From NCBI RefSeq assembly GCF_029784135.1, contig NC_073744.1:29618981-29682980 (forward strand): a stretch of 64,000 nucleotides of DNA. The letters run 5' to 3'. Of the stretch, positions 34,242 to 44,391 are shown one piece after another (position 1 is the first letter of the stretch; the number at the start of each line of letters is the position of its first letter). The position numbers and the translations under genes were made by a program. The DNA comes from Toxorhynchites rutilus septentrionalis (taxonomy: Eukaryota; Arthropoda; Insecta; Diptera; Culicidae). A model generated the notes under the pieces. That model did no database searches. It saw only the letters and a program-made list of their open reading frames with translations, and was not told where the DNA came from.

Positions 34242-35539
34242 AAGGGTGTGTCACATCAAATTGCATCACGGAAAAAACGCTGTAGAAATTCGCCCAGTAG
34301 ATCGATCCTTTTGAAAATTTTAGACAGTAAAATAAAAACTATTAAACAACTTTTGGCATTTTCTTTTTATTCATACTTCGAGCCCAAGCCCGTATGCTCG
34401 CACCTTCTCCTTTACCCCGTCCATAAGGTTCTGTACAACGTCAGGTTGTAGTTTTTTATGAACAGAAATCCATTTTCTCATGAAGTCCGCCTCCGATTTG
34501 ACAACTTTTGGGTTCTTCCGGAGGGCCTGCTTCATAATCGCCCAATATTTCTCTATTGGGCGAAGCTCCGGCGCGTTGGGCGGGTTCATTTCCTTTGTCA
34601 CGAAGGTGACCCCGTTGGCTTCGTACCACTCCAACACGTCCTTTGAATAGTGGCACGAAGCGAGATCCGGCCAGAAGATGGTCGGGCCCTCGTGCTGCTT
34701 CAATAGTGGTAGTAAGTGCTTCTGTAGGCACTCCTTAAGGTAAACCTGCCCGTTTACCGTGCCGGTCATCACGAAGGGGGCGCTTCGCTTTCCGCAAGAG
34801 CAGATCGCTTGCCACACCATGTACTTTTTGGCAAACTTGGATAGTTTCTGCTTGCGAATCTCCTCCGGAACGCTGAATTTGTCCTCTGCGGAGAAGAGCA
34901 ACAGGCCCGGCAGCTGACGGAAGTCCGCTTTGACGTAGGTTTCGTCGTCCATTACCAGGCAATGCGGCTTCGTCAGCATTTCGGTGTACAGCTTCCGGGC
35001 TCGCGTCTTCCCCACCATGTTTTGCCTTTCGTCGCGGTTAGGAGCCTTCTGAACCTTGCATGTACGCAGGCCCTCCCGCTGCTTGGTCCGCTGGACGAAT
35101 GAACTTGACAAATTCAGCTTATTGGCGACATCCCGGACCGAACTTCTCGGATCACGTCTAAACTGCTTAACTACGCGCTTGTGATCTTTTTCACTGACGG
35201 AGCATCCATTTTTGCCGTTCTTCACCTTCCGGTCGATGGTTAGGTTCTCGAAGTATCGTTTTAGTACTCTGCTGACCGTGGATTGGACGATTCCCAGCAT
35301 CTTACCGATGTCCCGATGTGACAACTCCGGATTCTCGAAATGAGTGCACAGGATTAATTCACAACGCTCTTTTTCGTTCGACGACATTTTTCCAAATTTA
35401 CGAAAAATTGACAGTGAAGCATGGCCAACGTGATCTATACACTCTTACCTGATTATAAGCGAAAGCTGAAGATATAATTCCTAAAAATTGAATTTCTACA
35501 GCGTTTTTTCCGTGATGCAATTTGATGTGACACACCCTT
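34242..35539 (-). mobile_element. DD37E (ITmD37E-type) transposon, intact
   Basis: Inverted ends AAGGGTGTGTCACATCAAAT with a perfect TA duplication (34240-34241 and 35540-35541). The terminal repeat extends about 50 bp (through CACGGAAAAAACGCTGTAG). 1298 bp. It encodes one uninterrupted 338-codon transposase. Near-identical copies lie at 50350-51645 (broken) and 60467-61762 (intact), so the family transposed recently. Confidence 0.95.
34371..35387 (-). CDS. DD37E transposase, intact (338 aa)
   Basis: Cut-and-paste transposase of the IS630-Tc1-mariner superfamily, expected to act in the nucleus on the element's terminal repeats at TA sites. N-terminal DNA-binding half: HTH 1 around residues 22-45 (HRDIGKMLGIVQSTVSRVLK) and HTH 2 around 83-100 (VRDVANKLNLSSSFVQR). 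Catalytic domain: Asp148 in VMDDET, Asp241 in FWPDLAS, Glu279 in RPIEKYW. Exactly 37 residues separate the last two, defining DD37E. No stop or shift, a normal length for the family, and the start ATG lies about 150 bp inside the right terminal repeat. It differs from the 60618 copy at only a few residues (for example C110, H224, T264). Potentially functional. Confidence 0.93.
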   Translation of the reverse strand: MSSNEKERCELILCTHFENPELSHRDIGKMLGIVQSTVSRVLKRYFENLTIDRKVKNGKNGCSVSEKDHKRVVKQFRRDPRSSVRDVANKLNLSSSFVQRTKQREGLRTCKVQKAPNRDERQNMVGKTRARKLYTEMLTKPHCLVMDDETYVKADFRQLPGLLLFSAEDKFSVPEEIRKQKLSKFAKKYMVWQAICSCGKRSAPFVMTGTVNGQVYLKECLQKHLLPLLKQHEGPTIFWPDLASCHYSKDVLEWYEANGVTFVTKEMNPPNAPELRPIEKYWAIMKQALRKNPKVVKSEADFMRKWISVHKKLQPDVVQNLMDGVKEKVRAYGLGLEV

Positions 35540-35739
35540 TACCTCAAAGAATGTCTGTGTTTTCATTATTCAATTATTTATAACATAAAAGTTTAGTAAA
35601 TTTAATTTAAAAATGAAGTGTTTGGATTTGAGATTTTAGTATCGAAGCACTTCATTAGCCCGTAACTGTATATATTCAAAACAAATTTCTTTAATAATAA
35701 GTGTTAACAACAACAAAGAACGAAATCTTCTAGCCATTG

Positions 35740-35742
<3 letters not shown>

Positions 35743-35775
<33 letters not shown>

Positions 35776-36412
35776 GGATTTCTGTCTGTCTGTCTGTCTG
35801 TCTGTCTGATTCTTATGGACTCGGAAACTACTGAACCGATCGACATGAAAATTGGCATGTAGGGGTTTTTGGGGCCGGGAAGATTTTCATGATAGTTTGA
35901 GACCCCTTCCCCCTCTCTAAGGGGGGGGGGGAGGGTGATCTGCTAAAAATGAAACACAAATTTCTACATTACTCGAGAATTAATCAAGCAAATGTAGCAA
36001 AATTTGGCATGTGAAGATTTTAGGGGACAAGAAACGTTTCCATGGTGAACGGACACTTTTCCCCCCACTATAAGGGGAGGAGAGGGGAGAGGTCTGTCTT
36101 TATTCTATCATATTTTCTGTATCAAACATATATTCCGTGTAACGGGGAAACATGTTATTTGCAAGTGGTTGAAAAATCTTGAACGAGAATTGTGTCTGAA
36201 AATAATCTGATATTATAATGATGAGTTTTGTTAGAAGTACAAGGAATTTTTTAGTAAAAGGTAAATTCAACGGAGAAGATCAATCAATGAACAGTTCTGC
36301 GATTGGACTCATGAACTTGCGCTTAGTAAGAAAACATGAATGTTTGAAGGTATAAGGTATAGGTATAACAAAAACAAATTTTGGGCGGGATGAAGTTTGC
36401 CGGGTCAGCTAG
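35743..36412 (+). mobile_element. Helitron-like element, longest simple copy
   Basis: (TA)n, GAAATGGATTTCTGTC, five TCTG units, GACTCGGAAACTACTGAACC, one internal unit, then a unique body (36090-36380) that matches 7600-7850 inverted, and the 3' end 'GGGCGGGATGAAGTTTGCC...CAGCTAG' followed by T. No inverted repeat or TSD. No helicase is encoded, so it is non-autonomous if a Helitron. Confidence 0.6.
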
Positions 36413-37202
36413 TGTTCTTATGAAAACTGGACAGCTCAAATTATCATATTAAAGCCCAATAAATAAACAAATGACTCTTTTGATCGATATTGACGTTAAA
36501 TACACTTTATTTGAGGCATTCAATGTGATCTTATAGAAGTTGGGCAGAGTGTTAGAATTGTATTCAATGGAATCATTTCCATTCGAGAGATCATAAAAGC
36601 TTCTCTGGAGAGGAAACGGAAGCGGTCTGTTGTTTTTTGGACCGATTACGACAAAATATGGAGGATGCGCATCAACAAATATCCGTTAAATCAATTATGC
36701 GTTAAGAGCTGCGGTTGAATCTGATGTAATTCAACAGTCAGCTCCATTAAATGCGCTAGGAAAGATCTGTTTTTATTCGTTTATTCGTCAAATGTTTTGC
36801 AGTAAACTAGAATCGTTTCCAAAAGGCTCAAGGGGCTATACGTATGGTTTCATAAAAAAATCTGAAGGTACTGCGTGTATAGGCTCAAAAGTACAAGATC
36901 AACAGAGACTCGCCAAATGCAACTTAGACAAAAGTGAATAAGAAGCGCTTCACGATACCATTTGCAAACATAGATGGAGAAACGACTTGAGAAGCGATCT
37001 GATGATCAGGGAAGATGATGTTTCCTTTTATCATTTCGATTAATTGGTTTGCTCGATTCCAAAGATTCTCAAAGAATGTTTCACTTTTCTTGGTTTTTAT
37101 AAATGGAAATCATTTTGGTTTTAATATTTTTTAAAATTTATTTTCAGTTATTTATCTATTCACCCTTTATTAACTGTATGAAGAAAAAATTGAGGAGAAA
37201 GG
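36413..37202. other. No gene recognised
   Basis: About 800 bp of mixed sequence between a Helitron-like element and a hAT. Short frames only. No motif or repeat seen. Confidence 0.4.
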
Positions 37203-37210
37203 CTGGCATC

Positions 37211-38722
37211 CAGAAATGCCAACCTTCCTGATTTTTCAGGATTTCCCAGACTTTCCCTGGCATCCTGACAACCACTCAATTTTCCCAGATTTTTCTGAAA
37301 AGACCCTGATTTTTCCTAATTTATGTACTTTTAGTTACTTGTTCAGTCGATGTTTTTACGACCATTAAGTACTACGGTCACTACGCACAAATGTTACGAG
37401 ACTTTTAAAAACAGTGCTAGATAATTTAATGAAACCAGAATAACTGAAGAATTTAAGAAACAATAACGAAATTATGTTTGAGGAACAACATTGCCTTGTA
37501 TGATGTGTATGAACAATGTAATTGATAGAGGAATACGTTTCAGAGCGTATTATTCAAGAGTATTATTCATTTGCTCATCAGATTCGAAGCAGAATGAACT
37601 TTAATGGTGAAACTAATAGGAGTACCGGTAAGTTTCTTTTTTTTTCAAAAATTAATATTTTATTCTGCAAAAATTGTTACAAATTTAATATTCAAAGTAT
37701 TGCTCATCGTTAGTCACAACTTTTTATCATCTTTCTGGAAATTCGCGGATCCCTTTGGGAAAATATTCAGCCGGTTTGTCGGCTTTCCACGAATCGGCTT
37801 ACCACGAATCGGCTTACCACGATTTTTGACTTCATCGAAATTGGAGAAGTGCTGGTCAACCAGGCCATGTTGCATCGATCGAAAAAGGTAGTAATCGGAC
37901 GGAGCAATGTCTGAAGAATACGGCGGGTCGGATAGGACCTCCCATTTCATCGTTTCCAAGTATGTTTTGACGGCACTCGGCCGAGCATTGAAGTAATGAA
38001 GTAACACTCCCCGCAAAACCACTCTCGTTGGTACGATATTCGACATATTCGAAGTGCCCAAAAACTATGTTGTTTACGCTTAAACTTTTTGGCATACACT
38101 GAGAAAGACGCGCAATGACAGTAGCTTTCTTACGAATGTCTGGAAATTTGATTCACTGGAATGATAATCAAGTTACGCCATCTGTTTTAAATCCGAAGAA
38201 ACTTACCGGTACACCTAATAGAATAAATATAACTATTATAAAATCAAATAAGATTAACATTAAAAAACATTCAATAATCCATCCACTGTTGATGGGGTTT
38301 TCTCATTTGGTGACTACAGATTCATTCCAAAATATTCAAAGAAATTCCGAATATTGATTTCTCTGCAAATTACTGTACTGATGCTGTAGGTTTCTGGGAA
38401 AAATATAAACGATCAAAAATACCCTGCAAAATTTTCTCAATGGCCAAAACTTCAACTCTATGGCCAGTATTAACAAGTACGAGAAAATGAACATGTTTTG
38501 GGAGGATAGAATTTTGAAGATGCGTTGAAGTGACGATAGATTGTAGAACAAAATAATAAGAATGTAGAATGTATGATAAATTTGAATATATCTGCCTATA
38601 AAAATGATGTTGGTGTTTTCCGAAAAATCGGCACGGTCTTTCCGGACAACCCAAGATGAGCTATTCTGATTTATTCCTGATTTTTATTTTCATTTTTCCT
38701 GATTTAATTATTGGCAACTCTG
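37211..38722. mobile_element. hAT element, 1.5 kb, 8-bp TSD
   Basis: Left CAGAAATGCCAACCTTCCTG, right (inverse) CAGAGTTGCCAATAATT, flanked by identical CTGGCATC at 37203-37210 and 38723-38730. Subterminal 'CCTGATTTTT' motifs recur at both ends. Contains a mariner relic (37714-38110, minus). No recognisable hAT transposase remains. Confidence 0.85.
37714..38110 (-). pseudogene. mariner transposase C-terminal relic
   Basis: The minus strand shows the end of a mariner catalytic domain: FNARPSAVKTYLETMKWEVL, then PPYSSDIAPSDYYLFRSM, HGLVDQHFSNFDEV, close to irritans-type mariners, with the third catalytic Asp in PSDYYLF. The expected HDNARPH is altered to HYFNARPS, so the second Asp is lost. After FDEVK the sequence contains a 15-bp unit repeated about three times (37783-37824) giving RGKPI repeats in place of the C-terminus. 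No terminal repeats found. Confidence 0.8.
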
Positions 38723-38814
38723 CTGGCATCACCTTCTGGTTGGATCTTGTCATCATTATTTACTAACCATACTCAAACATGTAACAACATGTAGCCTGAA
38801 CTTCATTACTGAGT

Positions 38815-38888
38815 TCTTCTTTATGCTTCGATATAACAATTTTGTACAATTTTGAAATTGAAATGTACGTTATACCGAAGTTTCTCTG
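38815..38888 (-). mobile_element. End fragment of the CTTCGATATAACG MITE
   Basis: Its reverse complement starts CAGAGAAACTTCGGTATAAC and matches the first ~85 bp of the MITE at 47204-47618 (TACATTT..TTTCAAAATTGTAC, TATATCGAAGCATAA). The rest of the element is absent. Confidence 0.65.
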
Positions 38889-39399
38889 CAATAATACAGA
38901 TAATGTACTAAAAGCAAAGAAATAAGTAGTGGTCTAATTATTTCTTTGCTTTGCTTTTTTTTTGTTCGCACACTCCTTCCTCCATTATTCTAGAGCTAGG
39001 TTTTCAAATGGTACTCCGCAGGAAATCGACATACCAAATTGAAGACAATGAGGGGTTGTATCTAGTACACGACCGCATATTTTCGATGTAGAACTACGCA
39101 ATTATATTATGCATTCCACTTGTTACCACTTGGAATATTGTTTTAGAATACATCGAAATTTTTGTAATAGATTACGTTCTTCGTTACAAATAAATTTGAT
39201 GAACGTCTTTTTACGTTTGATATGATGCCTAGAACTACCAAAATATGTGAACGGAAGAATTGTCGAACGATTGTTGTATTTTACATTTCCTTCTGAAAAT
39301 ATTGCCCATCTCATGTTTACGTAGTTCTCGAACCGCGAAAGATCATTCACCTCTAGTATCTGAAATGACGATTTCCCCAGGCTTCTCAGCTCAAAAGTA
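38889..39399. other. No gene recognised
   Basis: AT-rich sequence with no transposon ends or protein motifs that I can identify. Confidence 0.35.
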
Positions 39400-39636
39400 C
39401 GTTTTAGGGAAACATGTTCCAGTCTGCACAACGACAAGCGAGTACAAAAGTACTCAACACCAAAAAATACCCCCGGCTTTTATGCATTTGCAAAGCGGAT
39501 TCCCCCAGGCACATTGAAGTCCGTGTTAGGGAAACACAGCTCGGTGGGAACAGAAGTACCCCTGACTTGCATGTATATTTGCAGAGCGGATTTCCACAGG
39601 CACATTGATTTTGAAGACCGTGTTGGGGAAACCGTA
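39400..39636. repeat. Tandem duplication, ~100-120 bp units
   Basis: 'GTTTTAGGGAAACATG...GCAAAGCGGATTCCCCCAGGCACATTGA' (39400-39517) is followed by 'GTGTTAGGGAAACACAG...GCAGAGCGGATTTCCACAGGCACATTGA' (39523-39608) and a third partial start GTGTTGGGGAAACC (39621-39634). Two and a bit diverged units, parent unknown. Confidence 0.65.
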
Positions 39637-39834
39637 AATCGGGCCAATCAAAACATGGCAGTTAGGGCGTTTAAATAACGCTTGACATTTTACAGTTATT
39701 CAATTGTTCATCTCACGAAAAAAAAAATTATATTCATTGGGATAGACGCGTGGGAATATTTCCTATCAATTGATGCAAACATCTTTCCGATCTGTTAAGA
39801 AATGTTCGAGTCATAAGCATTCGAAATACGGGTA

Positions 39835-40075
39835 AGGTGAGCACACAATTCGACCGAACAAATGTATGGAAAAAAAGTTTTCATGAATTTAAACCGTTAG
39901 AGATTATCGAATTTAGCATATCAAGCAAATCTTAGAGAATCTCCGATTCGATTGGTATGCAAATCATGAGGATTCATTAACAGTGAAAATAGTTATTAAC
40001 GTCAACTTTATTTCATAAAAACGTAACCTGTTTTCTGATTTGGCATCCTTCCTGAAAGACGTAGTTCTACATCAA
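39835..40075 (+). repeat. Interspersed repeat, paralog of 42715-42914/51811-51868
   Basis: Runs from GTGAGCACACAATTCG through AATTTAAACC, TCAAGCAAATCTTAG, AAAACGTAACCTGTTTTCTG to GAAAGACGTAGTTCTAC. The same landmarks occur in reverse order on the other strand at 42715-42914 and, after an 8.9-kb insertion, 51811-51868. Non-coding. Confidence 0.7.
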
Positions 40076-40079
40076 AAAC

Positions 40080-40590
40080 CTTGAGAAAAATTGGATTCTA
40101 GTCGCATAGAAAAATTAATCGAAGACTGAGAACAAGTTAACTTTGGAAAATCATAGCTCGTATCTCTGATTTTTGGATAGGTTACGTGAATAAACTTCAC
40201 CCCTCAAGAAAAAATATTCAAAAATATAGTGCCTTTGGTCCCGAAACCATGTAAACTATAAAAAAGAATACGAAACAAAAATCAATAACTACGAAAACAA
40301 AATCCTGATTTTTTTGCGAGTGTAACAGTTTTTCAGAAAAGACTACCTAATTGGCGTCTATTTGATCTATCGATTCAGATGAATCGGTTTAGTAGGTCAA
40401 AAGTTTTTGAAAAAAAAGTTATTTTTGGAAAAAGGGGGAAAAGTGGTTTTTTGGATCACCTCAAAATGGAAATGGAATTCCTAATGAAAAAAAAAGGTCT
40501 AATATATTGCGATAAAAAAACAGAAGTGCCATTTTTCGCGCAAATCCGAGAACCACTATATAGGTTTGGCATGAAATGGTTGTATGTATT
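40080..40590 (-). repeat. AT-rich interspersed repeat family, copy 3
   Basis: Shares ATTGGATTCTAGTCGCA, CTGATTTTTGGATA, AAAAATATAGTGCC, ATGAATCGGTTTAGTAGGTC and AACCACTATATAGGTTTGGC with the copies at 28857 and 32316. Terminal TTTGGCATGAAATGG is the inverse of their CCATTCCATGCCAAA start. Confidence 0.5.
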
Positions 40591-40599
40591 CTTCTGAAA

Positions 40600-42714
40600 T
40601 GCGTTACGCTGGAAACACAATTCATAAAGCCCTGATAAAGGCATCCTTAGACCCGACCCAACGCAGCTACAACCCCGACAGTCGCACACACCTCGGATTC
40701 ACTACATTTGAACACAAAGCAACTATCATCCCGCCCGTGTAACACTGAGTTGATAAGCGGCAAAGTCTCACACAGCATCCAACAGGCAGCAACACCTCTT
40801 TCTCTTTCCCCACGAATGTCTGCGTGTCGGCGAGCACGAGAGAGCGACCTCTCCCAACAATTTTCTGCGAAACCCCGCTCTCACTTTCTCTTTCTCGGTA
40901 GGGCCAATTTCCGAATAGGAGGGAATGGGAGGGGAGGGCGTAAATTCAACCCCAACAAAAACAACAGCCGCCAGCTGCCAGACTACCCCTCCGGAAGGAA
41001 ACACAAGCACCCTAGGTCGCGAATTTACCCGCACAGAACACCGGGACGACTGGGCTGCTGTAGGTGGCTATGTGTATCGACCCGACGCGAAGGATGATGA
41101 CCGACTGAACATGCTGCTGCTGCTGCTGGCGGAGCTTATGTTGGTTCTGCCGGCTCACGCTCCCATTCTCGCTTGCTCGCACGAGGGATGAGATGAGAGA
41201 TGATACGTCCCATCCTCGGTGCGAGCCCTTTTCTTTCTGGAACCCAAAACGGACCCGATTCCGATGGGCGTGTGTATGCGTTTTGGGGGCCAAAGGAATC
41301 TGATTTTGGAATTTTGTGTTGCATCCTGAGTGCTGTTGTTTTTTCTGTTTGTTTTGTGTTCGCTCTTGCATCAGGCTGAGGATGTGATGTACGGAGGAAC
41401 GCATCGTCCGTTGTCGGAATGTTATGCAATACACTGATGATTCCGCAGAGCATGAGTGACGGTTGAGTTTGAGGGAAGAATGTCCAACTGCATGCAGCAG
41501 ATGGAATGGAAAATACCGACGTTCCAGCAGATTACATTTCTACCAATCAATTTATTACCCAAGTGGCGTTATGGTATTCAATTACCAGGAAAGACACCAT
41601 GCGCTTCCACCGAAACCAATATCACAACCGAATGGCTCCACTTTATTACACTCCGGCAAACGGATCGAAGCGAACAGCTAATCATCGTGTTCCTTCTCGT
41701 CGATGCCAACGGCAGTGGCGTGAGTAATTTGAGGCAAAGTTTCTGGAGTATCCTGTCCGCAAGAGAAAAAAAAATTTAACTCGTACTTCTCGACATGCAA
41801 CAAAGTACGAACTTAGAAATCCACTGTTGTCACCGCGTTTTTTTTTCTTTGTTTTGCTGTATCAGTTTTCCCGTGAAAATTCTTCCCCACGAGTTTTGCA
41901 CAATTGGTGTCCACGTCGAATTTCTCGGATGGATGCTGTGCTTGTTCTGTTCCGCCTCCTTCTCTCTTTCATTCGTTTTACTACAAAGTCGCTCGTGTGT
42001 CAGGATCTGCGGGATCGTAAGTAAATGATTTCGCTTCAAGCGTCTGGGATTGTTTTCCGTTCCGTCCGGATTGCGGGGCGAAGCGAATGGGGCTACTCGT
42101 TTACTACTGCTATCTAGGTTTCTCCGTCATCACCTCGCTCTGTTCGGTTCATTGTTCATCAACGTGCGCGTGTGTGGGTGTGTGGGAGACGATATTGTGG
42201 GGTGCCCATAGCAACACGTAATGAAGTGTTGTTTTTGCCCTACTTTAGTGATATTGTGTTTTTGCGGGTTTGAATAGGAAAATCGGTTTGGTGATTGTGT
42301 TGTCTGTATTTTTGCATAGATTTAACCACTCTCAACATTGATCGTAGATGATGTTTTCGCTGTCTTCCTTTAATGACATTTGGCGAGAGACGCATCCGTG
42401 TGCCAAATGTGTATTTTGAAGTGATATTTGGAATAATTTGAATATGAAAAAGCTATAGAAATCGAGAAGTACCACGTGTTGTAGTCATTATCGCTGAATG
42501 TTCACTGTATTTGAATCTTTTAAAACTTACAGAGTTTATAAGTTCTTTCTGACACATCATGCTCATCACTAAACATTTATATCTCTCAACACCCCACCCT
42601 TCCAATATTTTCTACAGTATCTACAGTATGAAGTTTAAACTTCATAGAACGTATAATATCGATTATCACCGACGTCATCGTTTAACAAGTCGACTGTGAT
42701 TATGCGGAGTATTG
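40600..42714. other. TE-poor, GC-richer island
   Basis: Two kilobases without transposon ends, with GC-rich stretches (40680-41250) and CTG/CTGCTG run at 41113-41130. Several overlapping frames on both strands are open here because of composition. None shows a family motif, and they contradict each other. Promoter or untranslated exon of a host gene is possible. Confidence 0.4.
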
Positions 42715-42914
42715 ATTTTTGATTTAGAACTACGTCTTTCATTAAGGGTGCCAAAACAGAAAACAGGTCACGTTTTTATGAAATAAAGTTAACGGTAACA
42801 ACTATTTTTGCCGTGAACGGATTCTGGCGTACCATACCAAACGAATAGGAAATTCCCTAAGATTTGTTTGATATGCTATACATTACAATCCCATAGTCTG
42901 TATATGGTTTAAAT
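42715..42914 (-). repeat. Interspersed repeat, left part (split by hAT)
   Basis: Inverted paralog of 39895-40075 (AACTACGTCTTTCATTAAGG, AACAGGTCACGTTTTTATG, CTAAGATTTGTTTGATATGC). The match is cut at GTTTAAAT, where the 8.9-kb hAT starts, and resumes at 51811. Confidence 0.7.
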
Positions 42915-43076
42915 CAGTGGTTTACAACCTTTTTTGCTCCATTCCCCCCTTTAAGAAAACTAATCCCAGTGCTTCCCCCCTATCAGTATTTCGGAAGAAA
43001 TTCGGTAACATATCAGTAAAATAATCAAATAATACAAACGGTTTTCAAGTTATATTCGTAACAAATTGATTTTATA

Positions 43077-44391
43077 CAGGGTGGGCCATTTAAAGTGGAA
43101 GCATCTGGCAACCCCATAACTTTTGACAGAGATGTCAGATTAACAAATGTCATACCGCGTTGGAAGCCTCATTTCAGTACAATTTCAACCATGAAACAAT
43201 ACACACCTAAACAACGCGCTGAAATTGTTCAGCTGTACATTCAAAATAACTTCTCATTTGTGTTAACTAAACGTGCGTGGAAAAATAAAAATAAAGTTAA
43301 AACATCGCCTGGAGACAACACTATACGTCGATTATATGCCAAATTTATATCGTCTGATAGTGTTGGTAATGCCAGTCATCTGTCCAGACAACGACCAAGA
43401 CGTTTCGACGAGAATATTGATGTCGTTCGAGCCAGTGTTGCAGAGACTCCATCGACATCAGGTCACCATCGTTCGCAAGAGTTAGGCATCGCTCGAACCA
43501 CTCTCCGACGCATAATTCGTGTTGATTTGAAAATGTTTCCGTATAAAATTCAAATGGCTCAACAACTTAACCCATCTGACTTACCACGTCGACTTGATTT
43601 TGCGAAATGGACCATCGAAATGGCCAAAAATGAACGTGGCTTTTGGCAAAAAATCACAATGTCTGATTAGGCGCATTTCAACTTAAATGGAGGAGTGAAT
43701 AAACAAAATTGTCGGTTTTATGCTACTGAAAACCCTCAATTCATCGAAACGCAACCTCTTTACGACCAAAAAGTTACTGTGTGGTGTGGCATTTATGCCG
43801 ATAAAGTCATCGGCCCGTACTTCTTTGAAAACGAAAATGGAGCAACGGTAACCGTGAATGGGGAGCGTTATCGAACAATGATAACCGATTTTTTATTGCC
43901 ATTTGTTCGTGAAAATGAATTGGACAATTACTGGTTCCAACAGGACGGCGCTACATGCCATACAGCGGCTGCCACTACCAAATTATTGCGCGAAATGTTC
44001 CCCGGAAGATTAATATCTAAAAACGGCGATTATGACTGGCCACCGAGATCACCTGATTTGACGCCTCCTGACTTTTTTTATGGGGATATTTAAAATCCAA
44101 GGTATACACTGGTAAACCAAGGACCCTGGCTGCGCTGAAAGACAATATCCGACAAGAAATTACTGCCATATCGGCCGAAACATTGGGCAAAGTGATGGAA
44201 AATGCCGAAAAAAGGGCACATTTTGCGGTCAAGGCCAGAGGCGGTCATTTACGAGATATCATAATCAAAAAGTAGTTAGAACAAATCTCCTTGGACCAAA
44301 ATAAATGAATTTCAAATTTTTTTTTTTAAATTCCACTTCTTTACTTTGCTATTGCAAAAACAAATCCTTCCACTTTAAATGGCCCACCCTG
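43077..44391 (+). mobile_element. DD41D (rosa-like) mariner, near full length
   Basis: Inverted ends CAGGGTGGGCCATTTAAAGT, flanked by TA at 43075-43076 and 44392-44393. 1315 bp. It encodes a transposase broken by one stop and one frameshift. A second, deleted copy is at 6613-7362. Confidence 0.93.
43191..44275 (+). pseudogene. DD41D transposase with stop and frameshift
   Basis: Starts MKQYTPKQRAEIVQLY. HTH region at residues 1-60, R-rich linker (SRQRPRRFDE, 65-74), second HTH around 85-110 (STSGHHRSQELGIARTTLRR). Catalytic residues: Asp159 at the end of ITMSD, Asp252 in QQDGATCHT, Asp294 in PPDFF, with 41 residues between the last two, hence DD41D. Two lesions: codon 160 is TAG (43668-43670), exactly where family members have Glu of 'SDEAHF', and a run of seven T at 44073-44079 is one short of keeping frame, so translation ends 5 codons after Asp294 instead of continuing about 60 residues to 44275. 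The T7 lesion is shared with the other copy. The stop codon site is deleted there. Confidence 0.9.

Larger units (their letters stand above)
32316..35650 (+). repeat. AT-rich interspersed repeat family, copy 2
   Basis: Begins CAGCCATTCCATGCCAAAC like copy 1. It is interrupted at 32352 by a hAT fragment and resumes at about 33050 with the ACTGGACCGATT... and ATTGGATTCTAGTCGCA segments. 33790-33935 ('GTAAATGATGT.AAAATGAA', 'AGAATGTC', 'AAAATGAAGTGTT') is repeated about 400 bp downstream, and the second repeat is split by the DD37E element at 34242-35539. Confidence 0.5.

Noticed and set aside
34456..34731. 91-codon frame also open in the same place in all three DD37E copies (51156-51395, 61274-61564)
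   Set aside because: It overlaps the catalytic domain of the transposase in another phase. Conservation follows from the shared parent sequence.
40708..41434. Several 90-140-codon overlapping frames on both strands
   Set aside because: They are mutually exclusive, low-complexity and compositional. None has a domain signature.
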